From Aquatica leii (lineage: Eukaryota; Arthropoda; Insecta; Coleoptera; Lampyridae), in contig CM069439.1 of NCBI GenBank assembly GCA_035610365.1, positions 1,240,001 through 1,304,000 of the forward strand: 64,000 nucleotides of DNA, given 5' to 3'. Shown here piece by piece: positions 9,761 through 23,500 of this stretch. How positions within the stretch are numbered: the first letter of the stretch is position 1; every line of letters starts with the position of its first letter. The notes below the pieces were generated by a model. The model was not told the origin of the DNA. It made no database searches and saw only the letters and a program-made list of their open reading frames with translations. Made by a program: the position numbers and the translations under genes.

Positions 9761-12700
9761 GTTTTTTCTTCATTACTTTATTCCATTTGTTCAAAAAAAT
9801 TGGTTAATATAATTCTAATTAGATTTTAACACAAAAATAAAATAGGGCTTTGTTAACAATATCAAATTTTCTTCTGTTGAAATCAACAAATGCTTTGCGC
9901 AAATGAGTATTTTTAAAGCAAATTCAGACTTTATATATTGACGTAATAATAATCATTTAGAAACAACGCGTGTATTACAAAACGCGTTCGGCTAAAGTTA
10001 TGAATTGCAATTAATTGTGTTACGGTAAAACGTAAACCTGCACTAGGTTAAAGTGTGATCACTTACCAATAATTTAATTACCATAAGGAAAGTAGTGGCA
10101 GCTCAGAAGCAAAGTGGATAGCGGGTAGGTAACTAATAAGATTCAAGCTAACTTTAAATCTGTCAATTATAATTTAATTAAAAAGAGCGTCAAAACGGGA
10201 AGAAATATAAACTACAGATTCCCATTTTTACCTGACAATGCTTAAGGTACTTAAATAGACTAACACAAGTCTCTCAACAAGTAAATTTACTTCAACAACA
10301 TAAAAAATGAATAAAAAAGCAAGTAGAATAAGAAATACATAATAACTAATGGTTCGCAAACAATATCACAGTAAAACTAGTATTACCCGACCCATTCAGT
10401 GAATTAAAGTTGGTGAATACAAAAAAAATTAAATTATCACAAAATTATAGTGATTATAGAATAACGAAACCAAGCGCACTGTTTAAAACTTGTCACATAA
10501 TTACAATAAAGTAGGTTGCGTACGTTAATCGTGATAGCAAGCGTACATGTCGATTCGTTCGTGGATACAACACCAAAACAAGTAATTAAATATAAGGAAA
10601 AAGGTACTTACTTAGCGTTCCTCATATCCGATTCGCTAATGGTATATCTGATAGACCCTCCTTAACATTTCTAAAAATTAAGCTGATACGTAAACAATCA
10701 TGCTATCACAAACAAGATGCTAAAAGTTTTATACGATGATTAAAACCTAAGTGCGCTAAGGTTCTTAATATTGTTTAAGTTATATTAACAGATGGGCCAC
10801 CAATTTTTTGTAATTTTTTGTCCCAGTAGAGCATATACAAACACTGGTTTTAATTGCCCATTTAACTTATGTAGGTTAGTGGTTGACAGGTTTGACATCT
10901 AACTAACACTGTTTAGTTTTTGTATTCCGTGTATGTTTTATGTATCAGTCATTAAAATTTTTTTAAGTAAAAACACGTGCTAGTGACCAAAATTGTTACG
11001 ATAATACAGAGGAAATTAAATCGCGCCGTAAAATGGAAATGCATTCTTACCCGATCGAACCTCTCACAAACAACACATCAAAATCGCAATTGATTTACTC
11101 ACTAATAGCGAGGATGATCCAAGATAGTTAAAATTTAGAAACCACTGGGCATGACGTTATCACACGTACTGCTTCCATAACGTTAAAAACAGAAATACGA
11201 TAACCCGCTGGGCTCGGTTTTCAAACAAAGCTGTCGCGCTGTAAAATACCACGCAATCAGTTGTGAATAACTATTAAAACAATTTACTTTCCTATACAAA
11301 TTGTAAAATTTTAAATATAAAAATACGTTAAACAGACAATAGTGGTCAACTTGGTTGATTTATTTATTTCTAGATTTGATAACTACGTTGGTTAACGTGA
11401 CACGGTTTGATCTCTTTAAACACACTTATGTTAGTAATAAAATCACGTCTACTAAGTTAGCAAATCGTAAAACTTGATTTATACATACATTAATTGCCGA
11501 TAACCCTTAAAAAGTTTTGCGTGATAGTTAACAAACCTTAGCTTACAATACCAAATTTTGATTTTATCCTCTGAATCTTAACTAAAAGCAGCTAAGTAAA
11601 TAATCTAACGAGTAATTAACGCGGTTAAAATGATATTCTAATTTAGAGTTTTTCCAGTTTATTGCAAAGATTTAATAAAAGCGGTTGGTATCCAGATACG
11701 ACACGTAAACAAATAAAATACGTTCGCACGTGCTTTTCACTTGTACCATTAAATCACTGGTTACGACCGATTACTCTTTTAATAATTAAAAGGTAATTCT
11801 ATGGAAAGCCAAAACATACGTCTAGCAAGTGTCAACGTATACATTGTTTATTTTTGTTGAGAAACAAATTTTTATGATAGTGTTATAGCTCGATGTCCAA
11901 ATTTTGTTAGTGTATGAGTCATTCTTGCAATATATCGTACATACCAATTACAATTCATTGTTCGTTCAAATTAAAATTCAAAGTGTTTTACAGTAAATGT
12001 TTGCATTTCCTTCTGTTTTATTCACATGGTTTTAAAAAATCAAAAGCTTCAATCTATGAATCTATTTTAAACGTAACGTAACGTAAACCCTATATGTTTG
12101 CATCTTATATTGTAATTATTCCTATATGAATATAAAAAGCTTTTTTTAAATTTTTGTTGAATTGAAATTATAATGATTTAGTTTTCTTGTCGCATTCAAT
12201 AGATTTAAATATTTATTAATAACACTGAGCGTAACATTGACTGAAATTAAAATTAATAAAAATAGTCGATTTTTATGAGACCCGAGTTAGATGCTATTAA
12301 CGAATTAAAGAGGAAACGAAAAGTAAACGACGAACGTCAGGAAGACAGGAGGTTAAACATACTACAGCTGTACAAACATTCCTAATTAGAACTCAGGACC
12401 CTACAGAACCGACACATCAAATCGCGAAACAACCGTCAACTTTGAAATAATGTACGAACAATTCTAGCATAAAGCTCGTTATTTTCTTCTTCGCTTCATT
12501 TGCAAAAGTCAATACGAGATATACGTAGAGTATTTAATTTATATCTAATGCGTGAGGGTAGCAAAAAATAAACGAATTGTTCAGCAGCAATGTAATTAAG
12601 AATGAAAAAGTTTGCGTGACTATAAAATATTCTTTTATCTTTTTATTCATTAAAAATTCTGGCATATCTCCGTGTTTCTATATTTTACTTCTTATGCAAA

Positions 12701-14477
12701 AGCATAAAATTGCTATACATAAAAATTCCAAAAAAATACATCGTTATTTACAGGCTTACCATAAAAGATAAAGTTTGAGAATTTTGAATATTGGTTTCAT
12801 GCACGGGCACCCTTCTTGATATACGAATGAACTCTAAAATGTACAAAATTGTTAGTAACAGCATCCAATTTAATAAAGTAAATTTTATTTGAAGCAATTA
12901 AAACGCATATATTTATTACATTAAGCTTAGGTATACAATTTTTACAGTATGACACGTACGATTTTCGGTTGTTTCTAATGTCAGACTCAATATTATTCGC
13001 AGTAACTTGTGACAACGTGTCGGTGTTTGACGCAGCATGCTTTCGGAAGTAAAGACGTTTAATTACCAAATTAAGGTAATAAATTTATAATCAATAAACA
13101 TCTGCTATTGACAAAGGTATTTATTTATTAAATCAACGCATTAACGCTTCTAATTAACATTTCAGTTATTTTTTTGTACCCATTTCCACGTTAATTTAAA
13201 TATAACTTTATAATTAAAATGTTAATACGGTTTTTTTTAATTTTAAATTTTATTCGTATTTAATTATATTATTTACATACTTTGTAGAGTAAACATGCAG
13301 TTGATACACAATTGCATATAATTTTAATCAATACTACTAGCTTACAAGCTATTACTTCAATTTAGTTATGCATAAACTTGTTTATCCCTCAGGACTATCA
13401 GTTCAATATTGCAGTATATATAATAAGACAATGCAACTCAATCTAAATTATGCTCAAATACAGACGTTTCATTATATATTGGAAACAATTGATAAATTAA
13501 ATTTAATTTGATTTCTAAAGTAACAGATGTTTTGTACGTACTAAAAATAAATATTATATAATCACAAAATAACCTTCTGTAATTTATCTACAAATTTTGT
13601 ATATAGAATTTTACCAATATTTTTTCTATTTACCCTTTGGTTGTATAAAATCTAATTTAACTTGCAAATAGTTACCGGAAAAAAATAATACAAAAATGTT
13701 ATTCTAATTAATCTTCTATCTTCTATCTTTTATTTTTATCAATTGCTTTTGATTTAGTTAATAAGCCCACAAAAAATGTAGTGGTTTGTTTTGAACAAAT
13801 AAGTTTTAAATTATAAAATAGTACACTACTTTACTTTTGTAAAAACATCGTGTGACGAAAAAAAAGCATAATTATAAAATTTCCTAAAACAAATAATTAA
13901 TAGAAACTAAAGATTTCTTGTGGACTAAAATTTTGTGCTTTAAAAGAGCAAAACGTACACTAGTTCTCCAGTAGTATTTTTACAATTACACTTACATTAA
14001 GTTCTGTAATGTAATTTTTTTACAGATTTAAACTGTATTTATATCAAATTTTGATCTTTGTGGAACGTTAATGCAAGTACCCATGTGTGATTGCTAATCC
14101 GGTGAAAAAATTGGTTGTGTTTCTTCAATAAAATTAAGATTTTTTAACTCAGCAATGTCTATCACATTTTTCACACATTCTTTATTGGTTAAAAAAACTA
14201 TTAAATAAATTTCCGAGAAACTATCATCAGCTTTGTTTATATGACCACAAAAAAAGAAACACCCTGTATTTGTTAGAACACATTATGGTTCTGAAGCCGA
14301 AAATAGAGATAAAAGTTTTACTATATTCTTGCTTTTTAATGTAGTGGGCGTTGAAACAAAATTTCAAAAAAAACTATTAAGAGTGTTCAAATAGGTTGCC
14401 ATTATTTTCTAGATACAATAATACTTTCCTTTACAGTAGAATTTAAAACATGGTTTAACATTCACGATGAGATTGTA
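9761..14477. other. long AT-rich stretch, no gene recognised
   Basis: Nearly 4.7 kb without a recognisable protein. A short basic frame at 12275-12385 (36 residues, Arg/Lys/Asp/Glu-rich, possibly helical) and an unrecognised 90-residue minus frame at 12797-13069 are the only candidates; neither has a known motif. 12070-12085 holds a short CGTAA repeat. 10000-12500 is a little GC-richer and A-biased on the plus strand, like the repeat at 16-17.6 kb, but no alignment to it could be made by eye. Confidence 0.4.
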
Positions 14478-14690
14478 TTAACTGCTGCTATATGCCAATG
14501 CCAATAACGGTTCTTTGATTTCAAAAGTTGCGCCATACACTTGGTTTTTTACACAACCCCAGAGGAAAAAAATTAACGAATTCAAATGCGATTATCGGGA
14601 TGGTCAAGCTACTTTACTACTGTAATAGCGAAGGCTTCCACGACTGGAGTCTATACTAAGATGAGAACGTCTTCCAAATTTAGACCATGT
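14478..14690 (-). pseudogene. mariner-like transposase, C-terminal fragment
   Basis: Reads PSR-stop-SHLNSLIFFLWG (about 14610-14551), then CVKNQVYGATFE, the C-terminal WP.RSPDL.SLDFFLWG.VK..VY block of the same transposase family as 1-905. The third catalytic Asp (before FFLWG) is Ile here. It is separated from the N-terminal fragment at 15260-15806 by a PLE tail on the same strand, and the two pieces are probably one transposase split by that insertion. Confidence 0.75.
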
Positions 14691-14699
14691 CATTGATGT

Positions 14700-15175
14700 A
14701 ACGATGTTGTAAGTTGCCAACGTTTTGCCCACTTTTGTAAGGGGCTTTATCGAGGTGTAAGAGAAATCGAAGAACTCAAACAAGCAACTAAAATCTAACT
14801 AAGAACCTCTCAAAAGTTAGGTAATTAACTTGTAAATCAAGCCAGATTCTAAACTTAAAAAAAGTAGTCTCCGTGTTAAAAAGAAGTATCGTCACAACTA
14901 GTTAAGTTCGACTCTGATTGGGTTACGTTGGGGCATGTTTTTTATAAAGGAGTAATGACCGGGAACTAAAGAGAGAGTAACTTAAAACCATGATCACGAT
15001 TAAAGTTATTGGGGCGTTTGGTGATTTCTATACTCTGTTGGATTAAAGAAGAATGGAGATTTTGCAATCACCGGAACATTATTAAAATCTATATTGTGAC
15101 CTGTAGTAAAATGATCTTTACCAACCGCAGTCTTAGAAATATGCTTTTTCATTTCAATTTATAGTAAATCTGATA
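14700..15175 (-). pseudogene. Penelope-like element, C-terminal (GIY-YIG region) tail and 3' end
   Basis: Minus-strand frame KTAVGKDHFTTGHNIDFNNV (about 15137-15076) matches the conserved block downstream of the GIY-YIG nuclease core of PLEs, and NNFNRDHGFKLLSL (about 15010-14968) matches the extreme C-terminus. Beyond the stop, minus-strand sequence at about 14758-14717 has the tail pattern AAGCCCC / ACTTTTG-side loop / GTGGGC followed by AAAACGTTGG, a PLE-type 3' motif. The reverse transcriptase part is absent, consistent with the 5' truncation usual for these elements. Confidence 0.7.
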
Positions 15176-15259
15176 TCTAAGTGTTGATTCGAAATGACCA
15201 TTAAACCAAACAATAAGCGCTATGGGTTTTCCTCTATCGCATGTTGTAGCTAACATTTT

Positions 15260-15806
15260 TATGAAATTTTTTGAAAAGGTTACTTTAGAATTATCAATAT
15301 TAAAACGTAAAGTTTGGTTTTAGTATGTTGACGACACGTTAAAACCAAATCGATGTTTATGCTTTGTTGCTTTTTTTAAATGAGGATTGTCTTTTGCTTA
15401 ATAATGTTTGTTACGTTGGTTGAAAATGCTATTGTTGGTTATCATGCTTTCATCAGACCAAATTACCTAAAAAAGAAAATCTTGATTTTTTTCGGATTTT
15501 TTGGTACACCATTCACAAAAAGTTAATCACTTACTCTCGTCACCAAATCTAAGACCCTGACAATTTATTAGGATGAAATTTATTTTTTTGTAAAATTAAC
15601 AGGACTATAGATCTAGCTACCCCAGTCTGACGCTCAATTAATATTGTTAATATTTCAGGATTTTCAAAACCAACTTTCTCAGGTAGTTTTTGTTCAAGAT
15701 AATTATCTATATGCATCTCTTTAGCAGCTGCACGATTTTTGTCGCACAAGATGTAACAAGCGAACACATCAAATTTTTCTTCGGTTGTGAACTTTCTTCT
15801 TACCAT
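15260..15806 (-). pseudogene. mariner-like transposase, N-terminal two thirds
   Basis: Starts at an ATG on the minus strand (15804-15806): MVRRKFTTEEKFDVF, a helix-turn-helix N-terminus. The second helix-turn-helix ends in SIVLLILQKNKFHP (about 15610-15570). After one frameshift follow LTFCEWC (about 15520), the first catalytic block VIWSDES (about 15467-15448, Asp-Glu intact), NQRNKHYWAKDNPHLKKATK (about 15425-15365) and HRFGFNV. The reading is then lost where the PLE tail begins; the matching C-terminus lies at 14478-14690. Unlike copies 1-905 and 24415-25365, no intron-like gap is seen after WSDES. Confidence 0.85.
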
Positions 15807-16039
15807 CGTAACACTTCCAAATAAAATAAACAAAAACACAAAACAATAAACTAACCAATAAGATATATTAATAAAAATAAGATTTAACACACTTCAAATT
15901 ATAACGACAACAAATGCAACTCCAACGTTTTCAACAAAGTGTGACAGATGAAGTAGAAATATTGAAATTGTTCCAACGCCTACTAGATTAAAAGGTAATC
16001 AAATTTTGTTTAGTAAAATTAATCATAAGTTAAATTTTG
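15807..16039. other. AT-rich spacer
   Basis: Presumed upstream end of the transposon; inverted terminal repeats were not identified. Confidence 0.4.
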
Positions 16040-17660
16040 AAATCCGTGAATTATTTGAAAAAAAAAACAAAAGTAAATTTCAAAATCAAGGGGCACCAGG
16101 AAGGTTTATAGCTGAAAAAGGCTTTTGGGCCTTGCCAATCAAAAAACCCGCTCCTGTTAAATAAAAATTACCTTATCAGAGTCTATTACACTAAAATCTG
16201 TAATTATTATATTTACACAAACGACGCAATAAAAACTTTGTTACAGTTTAATTATTTAATATTTATTAAAAACTAATTCGCAAACAAAAATCAAAAATTG
16301 AACCGAAATAAGTCAAATTAAATTCAAATAAATAAGCATCACAAAAACAAAACAAAGTGAAATATGACAGATGTTACATGACTTAAATGAAATTGAAATA
16401 GTAAAAATTAAAAATAAACAAATATAGTATAAGTTAATTATAAATGAATTAACAAAATGCAATAAATTGGTTAAGTACCTTAAGTTAAATTAAAATTCGC
16501 AAAACCTCGTTTGCAAAAAAAATACAATACAAAATAAACACACCGTTAATTTCAATAACAAAAGCAAAAAATAATTTAATGCTGTCCGTTTTAATTTGAC
16601 GGGTTTAACGTCGATATTAAAGATTGTAAATCTGTTACATACAGTCTATAAAATAATTCAATCGACTATGAAATTATGTGTCGTTAATTGAAAGTTTTCT
16701 TAATGGTGCTTTTAAAGCACCCAACTTCGCAAAAAATACAAAAAAATATCACGATTGATTTTATATTGTCACTATGAATGCTTTAATTTAATTTCGTCGC
16801 TTCAGGTAGTGGGCTTTCGTTTGGTTGTAAAGCCCACTAGATAATATTGCCAAAAATTCGAGTGGCTATAGGTGTGCAATGGTTCGTCAAAAATGATTAA
16901 CCGCTACAAAGCAAAATGGAATTATAAGGCACAAAATTGGCACAATAAATTCTTAGATACTATAATTAATCTCGGGTAAAAGTGAAACGTAGAAACCGTA
17001 AAACATACTAGGATAATTGTAACAACTTAAACTTTCACTGAACGTAATTATAACTCTTCGCACACCACCACCAAAAATTATGGGTTCAAACTCGCCGAAA
17101 ACTACATTTGTAGTTAAAAAGTATAAACGAAGTCTTCAAACTTTTTTCTTAAAACAAAAATTACATGTGTTAAACTTAGTTACTGCTACTAAATTTAAAA
17201 ACTGTGACGTAAAATCTTTAAGAAAGACCAACAATACAACGAAAATGTGAAAAAAATGCCAAATTAAATCAAAACGCAATAACACGTTTGCTTGACGTTT
17301 CTCATGTTGAAAAAACGAGACCATAACAAAATATAAATAACTAAAGCTGAATATACAATCTTAATCTTTGAAACCCAATAATGAAAAGTGTCGGAAGTAA
17401 TAAATTATTAAATGTACTTGCAACGTATGACAATAAAATCCACCAGAAAACCTCAAATACATATGCACTAAATACGTATTTAATAAATTAAAATACAGTT
17501 AAGATGAAATTGAAAATAACTTTGCTATTTTAATACGAAATTACTAAAATGACCTAACCATAAAATGCAATACATAAAATAAATCCAAATAGCGGGGTTT
17601 TCAATAAAGAATATGTCCAAAAATTAGTAAGTATTACAATTTGGGTAAAACTAAACCAAA
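16040..17660. repeat. unclassified ~1.5-kb dispersed repeat, copy A
   Basis: Aligns along its whole length with 43600-45100 in the same orientation. Shared landmarks in order: AATCCGTGAAT (16040 / 43608), a CCCGCT..TG block (16149 / 43722), TATTACACTAAAATCTGTAAT (16184 / 43765), GTTAAATTAAA (16480 / 43915), GTGTCGTTAATTGAAAGTT (16677 / 44132), GGGCTTT.GTTTGGTT and CCAAAAATTCGAGTGG (16810-16865 / 44295-44352), CCGTAAAACATAC (16997 / 44421) and the right-hand TACTTAATAAA-type block (17475 / 44910). Identity looks like 60-70% by eye, so the copies are old. No protein could be read on either strand. It may be the non-coding part of a larger element. Confidence 0.7.
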
Positions 17661-19938
17661 TATACATAAATAGAAACGCCGCTGACTGAAATCACAGATA
17701 ATGTTATCTGTCAAATAATGTTATCAATTTATTAAAGAACGGACTTTAAGTATGTTGCTATATAGAAAATCATCGTTTTTAATAATCATAATTTTGGTTT
17801 ATGTTATCAATTTTATTTTTAGGTTTGTTTCTATGCATGAACAATAACCTATTTTATATTAATGTTTTAGATAAATTTTTACAATACGCTTGTTTAAAGT
17901 AAAATTTAATCATTGTAGCCTAAAAATACTTGTTTTGCATATTTAGCTATATTTTAGAGTGTTATTTATTTATTCAAGTATTTTGATTGACCTCGTTTAA
18001 AAATCTGTAAATACGTCGTGTTTTTAGTGTACTTGGAATAAATCTGCAATTCTTCTTTATTTTTATTATATATAGATTTAGTAACAAAAATATACAACGA
18101 AGACATAATATTTATTATAAGAAATCGTTTGATGCTATTCTTAGTTTTTGATTTAATCTGTTACTTTACCAAAGTAGAGTACAAACGTCGTATTAGAGTA
18201 ACCAGTGGAACCCTTTTTGAGTGTTAAAGAACTCAGAAGTAGAAAACAGTTTAAAAGAGAGATCTTTGGGATTTTACGGTTTAGCTTGGTTAAATCAAAC
18301 TATTACTTCATTTTGTAGAGGTTCTTGGTTATACTTTCAGTTTTTTGTTTTTGACCTAGTGAGTATTTTTACGAAAATAGCAACACATTGACAACTTTTG
18401 CTTGGTTCTTTTCATATAAAGCTTTTAACGGAGTAGTTTTTAAATTTTTTAAATTCTATTTTTGTCTTAAAAATTTACAATTTTTTATAGAAATTTAAAA
18501 TTAAACATTCTCAAAAGATATACTATGCCAGCTGAGAAGTACAAAATTATTTGCAAAAACAAGATCGTGTGTTAGTATGTTAGAAAATCTTTTTTTTTAT
18601 ACAGTATTCATCCAATGACGATTGCAGAAACGTAGTGTATATTCATTTATTTTTAAGAATATAGAAATAAAATAAAAGTTCAGAATTGTGCTATTTTATC
18701 AAATGCAACATTGTCAACCTCATTCAAACGGACTTCAAAGAAAAATTGTCAGCACATTACATGGAGTGTAACTAAATAATAATAATAATAATAATTTAGA
18801 AACTATATAAATCACAATGGTAGAATTTATTTATTTATTTAGACAACAAATAAAAGCAGTTTTTTAAATTGTTTTTACGTTAAAATATCGATACAAAATT
18901 TTGCTCAAGACAATATTAACTTTGTTGTTTCACAACTAATTAATGCAGTTACTTATAACTTAATGTTAATTATGAACTCTATAGAAACCAACCGTGAATA
19001 GATCATATTAACTTCTCTAAGATGTATGTTCTAATAGACCTAAGCGAATTATTCATATCGTATTAATTTAGTCGCCGCTTACTTCAAATAACTTCTTATA
19101 TTTCTTTGTATAGATATTAGCTATAAATAATTAATTAATAAACTGTGTTTAGAAAATGCAACTGTAACTAAATATATAATGAAATATAAAGTTGTAGATA
19201 CACTGCCACAACCTCTAACTAAAACTACAAACGTAAATTAAGTAGTTCTAAATGAGATATAAACGTTCGCTTAGAAAGTTATAAATGCACATTAACTGTC
19301 GTTCAAAGCAAACTACAGATATTGCGAAATGCTTAAATATTCAGAATATCTACATAAAAGTTGGCATTTTCGTAATATTAGTTTCCATTAACACATAAAA
19401 CAAGAAACTGTTTGATAAATTTCTTTACAGTACGACAAAAGTTTAATGGCTTTTTTTGTTTAATTTTTTATAGAAAAACTAGAAGTAAAATCATTAACAA
19501 TCTTGTATACGTTGATTGTTGTTCTAAAAAGTATAAACAATAGTACTATATTTTAGATATATTTTAATAATGTTTGAATTATTCAATTTTTATTGGAACG
19601 CTTTTTAAAACTAATTTAAGTTTAATGCATTTTGTATAAAAGTTTATTAGTAAAGTTTGAAAAACTAAGATATTTAGTTAATAAAACTTTAAAACTTAAT
19701 ACAGTTTTTGATATTTACTAGCATGGTTTACAATTTAAATAGTTTTATTTTTAATTTTTATTTTAAACGTAGGTAAGTCTTCAAATATGGTTTTGTGGTG
19801 GTTGATAGACAAACAAAAAAAATAAAACAACACTACCATTACTTGAGCTTTAAAAATTAATAATAAAAATGAAGTGATTAGCACATATCTGCGCAAATAA
19901 ATATTAAAAACTGATGGTAGAAAAGACCGAACTATGAA
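17661..19938. other. AT-rich stretch with small palindrome and (AAT)n
   Basis: No gene. 17694-17711 is an inverted pair ACAGATAA / TTATCTGT with GATA-type sites; 18775-18796 is an (AAT)n microsatellite. No other repeat border was recognised. Confidence 0.5.
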
Positions 19939-20585
19939 AAATTTACGGAATAGCCTGTTTGAACGAAATACCTTTAAACGCAAGAGCGTTTGAAATCAAG
20001 GACTTTTGAACGCAAGACTATTAGACACAGACATTTCAACGCAGAAACGTTTGAACGCAAGGACCTTTGAACGCGAATACCAATGTTTAAAATGTTTTAA
20101 AATTTAAATTAAAGAGTGACAAAATTTGGTTACCATAAGTGTTTAAAAATTTGTTATTCACTACTTAAGAGAGATTTTACATAATTATTAGATAAGCCAT
20201 TAACTTCTTAAACATACACAGCAATTTATTAATTTATCTAATATTATTAGATATTTTTTTTGTAAACCAGTATTTGTTCAAGTATTAAATAAAAACTATT
20301 TTATTACTGCTTGAAAAAAAAATATTAAACTATTTCACATTGTTAAAAGAGTGAATATCTTAATATCATTGCAATTTTTGTCGTAAGGTTTAACATTATT
20401 AATTAATGTCTTTATATTTTGCGTTCAAACGTCCCTGTATTCAAACTTCTTTGCGTTCAAACGTCTTAAGTCCAAACGTCTTGCGTTGAAAACTTTCTGT
20501 GTTCAAACGTCTTTGCGTTCAAACGGTTGCGTCCAAACAATCGCGTTCAACTGATCGCCTTGAAACGTCCTAGACCGGCAAATTT
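19939..20585. mobile_element. foldback-type element with tandem-repeat inverted arms
   Basis: Left arm (19939-20085) is built of loosely tandem units around GTTTGAACGCAAGGAC; right arm (20415-20585) is the inverse, units around TTGCGTTCAAACGTC repeated about eight times at 15-20-base spacing. The middle (about 20090-20410) is AT-rich and non-coding. The outermost bases also pair: AAATTTACGG at the left against the complement of CCGGCAAATTT at the right, so the 647-base unit can fold on itself. Inverted arms made of direct subrepeats are the hallmark of foldback (FB-like) transposons. No transposase is encoded, so it would be non-autonomous. Target-site duplication is not obvious. Confidence 0.7.
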
Positions 20586-23500
20586 ATTCAAACACAAAAT
20601 TTGTTTTTTCGCAGACAACACAATGTTATTACAATCTTTTATTTTGGATAAATAAAAACAGTAGTAGTTTTAAGTTTTTTGGTTTCATTAATTTCAATTA
20701 TAACGTTATCAACAATTTGCATAATTTCGATATTAATGTGTTATTCAACTTCAGTTTGTTTCTGAAAAGGTAGGAAATTAAGAACTTTTTTACTTACAGT
20801 GTATAATTGTTAGTATTATTAGTATATGTTCAATTTTTTAGTTTTTTCTAATTTAAAATTTGTTTTTTTGTGGTTGTTAATAAACCAAGTTTTAAGTTTT
20901 TTACCTTTAAGTTATCATTTCTTTGAGAAAATTGTGATAATTAAATTAGTGCTATAATTTTTATTTATTATTATACTAATTACTACATTTAATACTGTCT
21001 TACATTTTATATCAATTACTTTAAATTATTAAAACATTAATATCTAAAGTAAAGTTAGACAAAATTTAATTTTGAATTTCGTTTGTTAACTTTGTTTTGG
21101 AGTCCAAGTAGGAGATCTATGAGCTCCTCACATATGTTGTAAGACTTGATGAACATTATTATCAATTCAGTGGATAAACGTTACAAAACGTAAAATGCCT
21201 TTTGGTGTAAAGGGAACCGAAATATCATGTCACAGATTGTTACTTTTCCTCACTAATATAGGCATCAGACCAAAAGCATCAGACCAAAGTTCAAACATAA
21301 TGTTCAGTATATCAATTTACTATCAGCTTTTTAGCGTGCCAAACATAGTAAAAATATTTCTATTCCAAAACCACCAAAATTTTAAAGTTTGTACGATTAT
21401 TTAAATGATGAGGCACAATTTGCAAAGGAAATCGACGATAACTTAGACTTTCAAGCACTGGGATGATCAATAGAACTATATTTGATATCACAGGCTCAAG
21501 TAAATTATTTAGTTTCCGATATAAAACTAGCAAAATTACAATCAAAATTAGCATTCAATTTAAAAAGAGGGAATCTTTTTGAAGGTGACTGAACTGAACT
21601 AAAGTATGACTGACTAAAAACGTCAAAAAGGAGTTACACTTGTTACAGGCTTTTAGTAATTTACGAACTCTAAACGGCCAACTCGTTGTAGAGTTGAAAC
21701 AATACCTATCGAAGAGAAGTTCAAGTGATAAGATTATTTTAATGGGCACCAGATCTCTTTTTGCAGATATCAGTCTTGCTAGATCAGCACAGGAGGCCCG
21801 AAACTTGTATAAAATTTTTAAGGTTTGTCAAGCGGGAGGAACTGAAGAAAGAAACCAAATCGTTAACAATTGTACTTTACTTACTTAAGAAGGATAACTT
21901 AGATTAAAATTTGAATCAATAACAGTTAAAGATAATTTGATAGCATTACCGTAGGTAAATTTAGTTTGAGTACAAGTATACGTAGGGACTAAAACACCGG
22001 AAATATCGGCACCTTACAATACACTCCAAACATAAGTGTAACAGCCAGAAACTACATAAAAATAATCGTGTCTACCTGGTGACTTACAAACTCTACAATA
22101 GGTAAAAACTAACATTTATGAAAGGTAAGAGAACCGAAACATATCGTATGCTGTTACATATGCACTTTCGTCCAAGGTGGTATTATTTAAACGTCAATTG
22201 CCTCCGAATAGAATTATCACTCGTATCTGCTTTTGTATTGCAGTGTTCGTAGGTCCAATGTTTCTTTTTAGAACTTTTCCATCGAAGTTGTTAAACTTGT
22301 ACAGACAAGGAAATCCAGATTTGGGAGGTAACACATCGCGCTGAGGGAACGACATGGAAATTACCTTTAATAAAAAAAAAAAGAATAGAAAACTCTTACC
22401 CTGCGTTGAATAAATTAACTAATTATAAATATTTTCATTATACATCGTGTCACAACACGTGGATGTTTAAGAAATTAATTTTAATTTACGCAGGGACTAA
22501 CGGTGCTCGATAGATGGCGTCGAGAAATGGATAAGTAACTTTAATTCAAACAATATACAACGTAATGCATTTTTAAATTTTTGCACGTAACACACTTTTA
22601 GTATATCGCACATATATTCAAATAGTATATTCAAGTACTAGTTTCATAAGGGACTATTTTAGCGCACGAGACCAAAGTTTAGAAAACGACCCGCAAAGCA
22701 GGTGTTTTCAATTTTTAACACAAAGCAGTAGCTGTAGTAAAAGATAAAAATATCTACTGAACAATTTCTGTGTAGTTTAATAATGTATTACTATCTATTA
22801 TAAGTATTTTAGCTGATGTTCAAAATAAGAATACATTTCTCACTGTGCCTGATTCGACAAATCTCTTGTCCAGAAACAATATCAATAACACGACATAATA
22901 TGCTAATTTATAGTCTTGTGCTAATTCATCGAAATGTTTTTTTGCAATTTGTTGCGGTTTGTTTGAAAATTCACTAGATACGCCCTACTTAAACGGTATA
23001 GTTGTTGCCTCTTGTTACGCTAGTTTTCTTGTAACAACAAAAAGAAAGAGGTACCGGCTAACACAGATTCCCCAGAGAGGGAATCGCAGGCTTTGTGGTG
23101 CTAAATTATAGATTAAAGCTAAAAAGGCGCCCAGACGATAAAAGGTTAAATTAGGGAGAGATCGTCTAACTCTACCCGTAGCTGGAAAAGAACAAATAAC
23201 ACAGAATTTATTGTATCACAGAAGTAGTTGAAGACAAAGGCAGTATATAAGTATAGTTACATAAACAGTGCAAACAATATTACATGGGTAATCACAGGTC
23301 AAATCTAAGTTACGCCCTTTGTTGGGAGAACAACTCGCAAATCTACGTACCTTTATCAATCTAACTTTTAAATTTAACGAACGAATGACTTCACTTTATT
23401 AGGTTTAACTTCGAGAACGCGAAAATCAAAGTATCGAGAATCAAAGCGCACCCGATAGGTAGGTGACACACAAAAAAAAGTTTAATATTAATTGTGATTA

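Noticed and set aside
12275-12385. 36-codon charged frame (MRPELDAINELKRKRK start)
   Set aside because: Too short and too biased toward charged residues to call a gene; no neighbours of the same type.
12797-13069. 90-codon minus frame
   Set aside because: No recognisable motif; could occur by chance in 64 kb.
21640-21888. 82-codon frame with plausible amino-acid use
   Set aside because: No domain recognised, no splice signals and no related copy in the window; left as unassigned.
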